From positions 1 through 8,819 of the forward strand of contig JAJNBK010000056.1 of NCBI GenBank assembly GCA_021155845.1: a stretch of DNA of 8,819 bases, in the 5' to 3' direction. Position 1 is the stretch's first letter. Every line of letters begins with the position of its first letter. This document shows, piece after piece, positions 5,744-8,819 of the stretch. The position numbers and the translations under genes are program-made. The DNA comes from Nitrososphaeraceae archaeon (GTDB taxonomy: Archaea > Thermoproteota > Nitrososphaeria > Nitrososphaerales > Nitrososphaeraceae). Under the pieces are notes generated by a model. That model was not told the DNA's origin. It did no database searches and saw only the letters and a program-made list of their open reading frames with translations.

Positions 5744-6604
5744 ATGATCTTATTTTCTGGAAAGGTTAAGGAAATAGGCATTATTTGTATAATTTCAATT
5801 ATCTTATTTTCATTTGGTTTATTATTTTATATCCAAAATATAACTCAAACCAACATAAAGGCCACCTCTTTGAGCGACAAAATCAAAGTCAGACAGAATC
5901 TACAAAGAGTATTTAACACATAGGTTCAGATCTCAATTTAGTTGTGTCCATGCTAGATGGCTTGGCAAACTCTTTTTATTTACAAGATGACCTCTATAGC
6001 GATAACACCAAGAAATTAGTGGAAGAAAAATATAACCAATTTACTCCTATTATAAATAGACAATTCTGGCTCTTCGGTCTATGATTATGGACAAGGCGCA
6101 AGACTAACCACCCAATATCCGGTATTTGTTAATGGTAATCCTACATACTTTGTTCAAGTAGTACAACCCACTTCACAAATATATTCTGAGATTAATAATC
6201 AACTTTTCACAGAACGAGTAAAGAGGTTTTTACTTCTTGCTGGCACTATTGCTTCAATAGGAGTTTTGATAATAGTTCTTATTAAATGGAACCACACTAT
6301 AAACAATGAGGTACGGAGAAGGACAAAAGAATTAATTGAATCAAATATACATCTTGCAGTAGCTAATAAACGATTAAAATTACATGATAACATGCAAAAT
6401 GAGTTTATCAATATAGCAGCTCATGAGTTAGGAACTCCCATACAACCTATACTAAGTTTATCTTTAATTCTTTTTAATAAAATGAAAGATAGAGCATATC
6501 TTGAATTACTGGAAGTAATCAATAATAATGCTAGGGATTCGATCGATTTGAAGATATACCGATTATATGCGACAATGCGGAACCGAGAATATAAATCGGT
6601 TTAG
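5744..6604 (+). pseudogene. Membrane sensor histidine kinase remnant: frameshifted, internally deleted, lacking ATPase domain
   Basis: Three frames together give one kinase. Frame 1 (5744-5923) has TM1 (GIICIISIILFSFGLLFYI), QNITQ, and stops at TAG 5921. Frame 2 (5917-6084) continues with HIGSDLNLVVSMLDGLANSF through EEKYNQFTPIINR. Frame 3 (6062-6604) resumes with SVYDYGQGARLTTQYPVFVN, a second membrane segment (FLLLAGTIASIGVLIIVLIK), a linker helix, and the HisKA box INIAAHELGTPIQPIL with the phospho-acceptor His at 6422-6424. The extracellular sensor is only about 130 residues, against roughly 250-300 for Cache-type sensors, and family continuity breaks at INR/SVYDYG (near 6060), so its middle appears deleted. 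The usual Arg after HEL is Gly. The sequence stops shortly after HisKA with no HATPase_c domain, so it cannot autophosphorylate. Confidence 0.8.
6581..6601. repeat. Short inverted repeat at the convergent gene ends
   Basis: AACCGA (6581-6586) and TCGGTT (6596-6601) form a 6-bp stem with a 9-base AT-rich loop, exactly at the overlapping stops of the kinase remnant (TAG 6602-6604) and the glycosyltransferase (6601-6603 on the minus strand). A second ACCGAT at 6558-6563 can also pair with ATCGGT at 6595-6600. It could help terminate either transcript, but no T tract follows on either strand. Confidence 0.3.
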
Positions 6605-7599
6605 TCGTTACCAAAAAAACCTTCCGAATAGAGTACACTTTCTTTGTTCATCTGTATTGCTTTATTCAAGAGATCATTTGCCAATTCATCTTCTCTTATT
6701 CGTTTCATAGATTTGGCCAATCTTTTGTAGAATTTTGCCTTCAGCATTGGAACTTCTTCAGGTCTAATGATATTCCTCATTACTCCAATTTCAATCGATT
6801 TAAAAAAAGCATCGCTATCAACTCTTGTCTTTATTCGATTAAAATTCCTTAGTCCAATTCTCATTCTAGAAGATTGGTATTTGTAAAAACTCGGTATTCT
6901 ATATTTGGTAGGGATTAATGATGTATATTTAAAAGTGGCTCCAAATGCAGACATCCTCATCCAACAATGAAAATCTTCCGACGTAATTTCATTAGGAAAA
7001 GGACATCGATAAGCAAATCCTATGCGCACAGCTGTTGAAGAAGTTATATTGGTGTATCCCGTTTCTGTTCCCATTCTTATCCATATATCATTACCTTCTA
7101 ATGGTTTAAGATGAGATTCCAAAATTTCTAAAATTGGAGTAGAAATTTTCTCAATAGGAGTCAATTGATTGTTTTCGTCTATTACATCAAAAGTTGAATA
7201 GACTACATCAGTTTCTTGGTTTTCATCAAATATTTTTTTTACAACTTTTAGTCTTTCTGGATGAGATACATCATCAGAATCATTGAAGAGGATCAAAGAA
7301 CATTTGCGTTGTATTCCCCTGAGGATTCCTATATTCCTGCTAATTCCTGGTCCAACATTCTGCTCTAAGAAAATAACATCAATTTTTGGAAAATACTCTG
7401 CTTTTAATTTAGACAAATAATTGTGAGTATCGTGATTGTGGAACTTATCCACAACTATAATTGCACACCAGTCATTGTCAGTTTGTGAAAATAATCCAGC
7501 GATAGTCTCCTTAATTTCATTAGTTTTACTATATTTTTCCTGAGGAGTCTCATAATGAGGAATTATGAATACACTAGATTCGTTCTTATTACTAGTCAC
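6601..7599 (-). CDS. Family 2 glycosyltransferase (GT-A fold)
   Basis: This 332-residue protein would transfer a sugar from a nucleotide-activated donor to a glycan or surface acceptor at the cytoplasmic face. The N-terminus has the GT-A start VFIIPHYETP, then ETIAGLFSQTDNDWCAIIVV (D51 region), a conserved NVGPGISRNIG (81-91) and the metal/donor-binding acidic motif LFNDSDD (DSDD at 107-110). SEDFHCWMRM (207-216) fits the conserved Glu-Asp region near the acceptor site. There is no signal peptide or membrane segment; the C-terminal third is basic and helical. The start is GTG at 7599, because an in-frame TGA lies just upstream and no early ATG exists. That GTG overlaps the TAG of the upstream decayed gene (TAGTG), suggesting former translational coupling. 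It is the only intact gene of the right half. Acceptor and pathway cannot be told. Confidence 0.88.
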   Translation of the reverse strand: MTSNKNESSVFIIPHYETPQEKYSKTNEIKETIAGLFSQTDNDWCAIIVVDKFHNHDTHNYLSKLKAEYFPKIDVIFLEQNVGPGISRNIGILRGIQRKCSLILFNDSDDVSHPERLKVVKKIFDENQETDVVYSTFDVIDENNQLTPIEKISTPILEILESHLKPLEGNDIWIRMGTETGYTNITSSTAVRIGFAYRCPFPNEITSEDFHCWMRMSAFGATFKYTSLIPTKYRIPSFYKYQSSRMRIGLRNFNRIKTRVDSDAFFKSIEIGVMRNIIRPEEVPMLKAKFYKRLAKSMKRIREDELANDLLNKAIQMNKESVLYSEGFFGND

Positions 7600-8054
7600 T
7601 ATCTTTCCATTCCATCAAGTATATCTATAACTTTATTAATCAATGCATTTATCTTGGCTCGAGGGCGACCAATTTCAGTATTTATTCCAGCAGTACGTGT
7701 TAAGATTGAGAGTGTCCTTGGACACATTTTCTCATCTAACTTAAAATTTTTGCAATAGTTAAAACTATTTCTCTTGGAATGATGAGCTCCCGTTTCTTGA
7801 GTATGTGTTCCCACTGACTATAAACATGACCCTTAGTAGTAGGGAACCATGCCTTAATATTATTATTAGCATATTGGCCAACAAAATATTGGGCGTCTTT
7901 TGCGATATTGAAAAAAGAAAAGCAGGTCTAGAACAATTCCCTTATTCATCATGAATTGAAGATACTCAATTTTCTTAATATCTTTTTTTCGGTTCTTAAA
8001 CTTGATAAAATTGAGTCCAATTTTGTGAGTTGAATTAATAAAATTGCACTGATT
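7599..8054 (-). pseudogene. Unidentified gene broken by at least two frameshifts, upstream of the glycosyltransferase
   Basis: Three minus-strand segments read as one protein. Segment 1 (8054 to about 7910) gives KIGLNFIKF, KKDIKKIEYLQFMMNKG and IVLDLLFF. Segment 2 (7927-7736) gives NIAKDAQYFVGQYANNNIKA, WFPTTKGHVYSQWEHILKKR and REIVLTIAKIL. Segment 3 (about 7742 to TAG at 7599-7601) gives KLDEKMCPRTLSILTRTAGI, NTEIGRPRAKINALINK and VIDILDGMER. Frame changes fall in the pyrimidine run near 7910-7921 and near the A/T runs at 7740-7755, both slippage-prone. The restored product would be about 140 residues, soluble and helical; no family is recognised. No start codon is evident before segment 1, which follows directly on the MOSC fragment, so the 5' end seems lost. 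The TAGTG overlap with the glycosyltransferase suggests they once formed an operon. Confidence 0.6.
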
Positions 8055-8131
8055 TCACGGGATATCGCCATATAGAAACTACCGTTCCTGTAGCTGTAGC
8101 GGTCTGAGCTTGATTCACAAACAGTCATCAT
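8047..8131 (-). pseudogene. MOSC-domain protein, N-terminal fragment
   Basis: The minus strand encodes NQAQTATATGTVVSIWRYPV followed by KSV, then diverges to a stop (TAA 8035-8037). IWRYPVKS is the hallmark first strand of the MOSC N-terminal beta-barrel domain (as in LWRYPVKSMxGE); MOSC proteins bind molybdenum cofactor or act in sulfur transfer. Only the first roughly 25 residues remain. A strong Shine-Dalgarno, AAAGGAG (8133-8139), precedes ATG 8131/8128, but that ATG is in another frame; the MOSC frame itself starts only at GTG 8118. A one-base change between 8118 and 8128 therefore probably separated the original start from the body. The break at about 8047 joins the unidentified decayed gene. 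Confidence 0.6.
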
Positions 8132-8171
8132 TCTCCTTTACGATGAACCTTCAGAGTGCAATTTCTTATTT

Positions 8172-8291
8172 ATGGTTTATTATGCCATGAAAGATGGATA
8201 TCAAATACTTTCTTCTAACATGACATATGCGGATGATATGATGTATTCCATCTATAAAATACTCAGAAATGCTAGTCAAAGGATATTTTGA
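8172..8291 (+). CDS. Candidate small hypothetical ORF (39 aa)
   Basis: ATG 8172 opens 39 codons ending in TGA 8289: MVYYAMKDGYQILSSNMTYA, then DDMMYSIYKILRNASQRIF. The same frame stays open upstream to 8096 (including VIILLYDEPSECNFLF), where it overlaps the MOSC fragment antisense, so the coding-like stretch is about 65 codons without a start. Composition is plausible for a soluble fragment. No family, Shine-Dalgarno or conserved neighbour supports it, and it may be a remnant or chance. Confidence 0.25.
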   Translation: MVYYAMKDGYQILSSNMTYADDMMYSIYKILRNASQRIF

Positions 8292-8466
8292 TAACCACGA
8301 AGTGAATATCTTTTACTCCTAATTATAGTAAATAGCAGTAATAATCATATCAGGTACCACGCATATGTTATTATAAATTAACTTTGCAAGCACCATCTTT
8401 TCGCTCTCTACCACTCTCCCTCGCTGTCTCTTTGGTGCCTCAAATCTTATTTTGCATGGTAAGTAA

Positions 8467-8479
8467 CGGTATATTACCG
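8467..8479. promoter_or_regulatory. Inverted repeat CGGTA-TAT-TACCG ahead of the final ORF
   Basis: CGGTA (8467-8471) and TACCG (8475-8479) form a perfect 5-bp inverted repeat around TAT, nine to twenty-one bases ahead of ATG 8488. It could be an operator half-site pair or part of a promoter (GGTATATTA is TATA-like). The position close to the start is suggestive, but only one copy is seen. Confidence 0.3.
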
Positions 8480-8487
8480 AACTCTAT

Positions 8488-8819
8488 ATGAATGAACCAT
8501 CATCACCATCACCCGCACAATCAACAACACCATTAAGATCACTACAAGAAATACTGCATAATAGAATCATACAGAAGAAAGGAGAATTGCATGAACCTCA
8601 CAATAAAGTCTATAATCATAGCCTCTGGACTCGAATAGAAACATTGCAATGGGTCTTGACTCAAATACTAATGCTGCTGCGACGCTCACAAACCACATAA
8701 AGAGACCCTTTCTTTGACCTCAGCGAAATCAAAAGAAAATGAAAGGAAAAGTAAGGAATTTGAGGAAGAAATAGTAGTTAAGGAATATGAAGAAAGAATC
8801 GATAAACTATCATTACAAT
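8488..8819 (+). CDS. Hypothetical protein with probable frameshift, running off the window
   Basis: ATG 8488 opens 70 codons to TAA 8698. The first part looks real: a Pro/Ser/Thr-rich N-terminus (MNEPSSPSPAQSTTPLRSLQ) followed by a charged helix with HNRIIQKKGELHEPHNKVYN and SLWTRIETLQWVL. The end of that frame (LMLLRRSQTT) looks poor. From 8672 another frame is open to the window edge: HKPHKETLSLTSAKSK, then ENERKSKEFEEEIVVKEYEE and RIDKLSLQ, a Lys/Glu-rich probable coiled coil without its own ATG. A one-base shift near the GCTGCTGC run at 8673-8680 would join them into one gene of over 105 residues. No family is recognised. An inverted repeat lies just upstream, with a TATAAATTA element at 8372-8380. 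Confidence 0.45.

Noticed and set aside
6199..6411. Minus-strand 70-codon frame
   Set aside because: It is antisense to the second membrane segment and linker of the kinase remnant.
7555..7758. Plus-strand 67-codon frame
   Set aside because: It is antisense to the start of the glycosyltransferase and the end of the upstream decayed gene, both of which have better protein content.
7949..8131. Minus-strand 60-codon frame with a good ribosome site
   Set aside because: It runs out of frame across both the MOSC fragment and the next decayed gene. It is probably what ribosomes now read from ATG 8131, but not an evolved protein.
1..8819. CRISPR array, tRNA or rRNA genes
   Set aside because: I saw no regularly spaced direct repeats, no cloverleaf with a T-loop consensus, and no rRNA-like conserved blocks on either strand.

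Overview
The window is AT-rich and reads like an archaeon. Promoter-like elements are TATA boxes 25-45 bases ahead of start codons, and several genes recall soil ammonia-oxidising archaea (Nitrososphaerota, Nitrososphaeraceae or Nitrosocosmicus type). The best pointers are two copies of a membrane sensor histidine kinase family with the segment GLLFY(L/I)QNIT, and an H-box of the form HELxTPIQPI. This placement is inference from memory of protein families; no rRNA or tRNA gene is present to confirm it.

Only two genes are long and intact: a DEAD-box RNA helicase (1426-2769, +) and a family-2 glycosyltransferase (6601-7599, -). Almost everything else is partial, frameshifted or truncated. Positions 1-174 (-) hold the N-terminus of a sensor kinase that runs off the window. 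Positions 528-1263 hold a small, probably truncated ORF and a hypothetical gene split by one frameshift. Positions 2770-4250 are a graveyard without intact genes: an unidentified fragment, the C-terminus of an exported-looking protein (-), a decayed DDE transposase (+) abutting that C-terminus, and a small Cys-rich reading-frame pair.

Positions 4300-5670 (+) encode an exported ABC-type solute-binding protein that is complete except for one in-frame TGA at an expected tryptophan. It is followed by a sensor histidine kinase pseudogene (5744-6604, +) with a frameshift, an internal deletion and no ATPase domain. The intact glycosyltransferase converges on it, the two stop codons overlapping. Upstream of the glycosyltransferase on the same strand lie an unidentified gene with two frameshifts, whose stop overlaps the glycosyltransferase GTG start, and the first residues of a MOSC-domain protein. 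The window ends in a small ORF (8488 onward, +) whose frame also changes before the edge.

I see no convincing new multi-gene system. The striking property is the density of gene remnants around two intact genes, which suggests an IS-associated decaying accessory region. An error-prone assembly could explain the single-base frameshifts and the TGA, but not the truncations, the internal deletion or the abrupt junctions.
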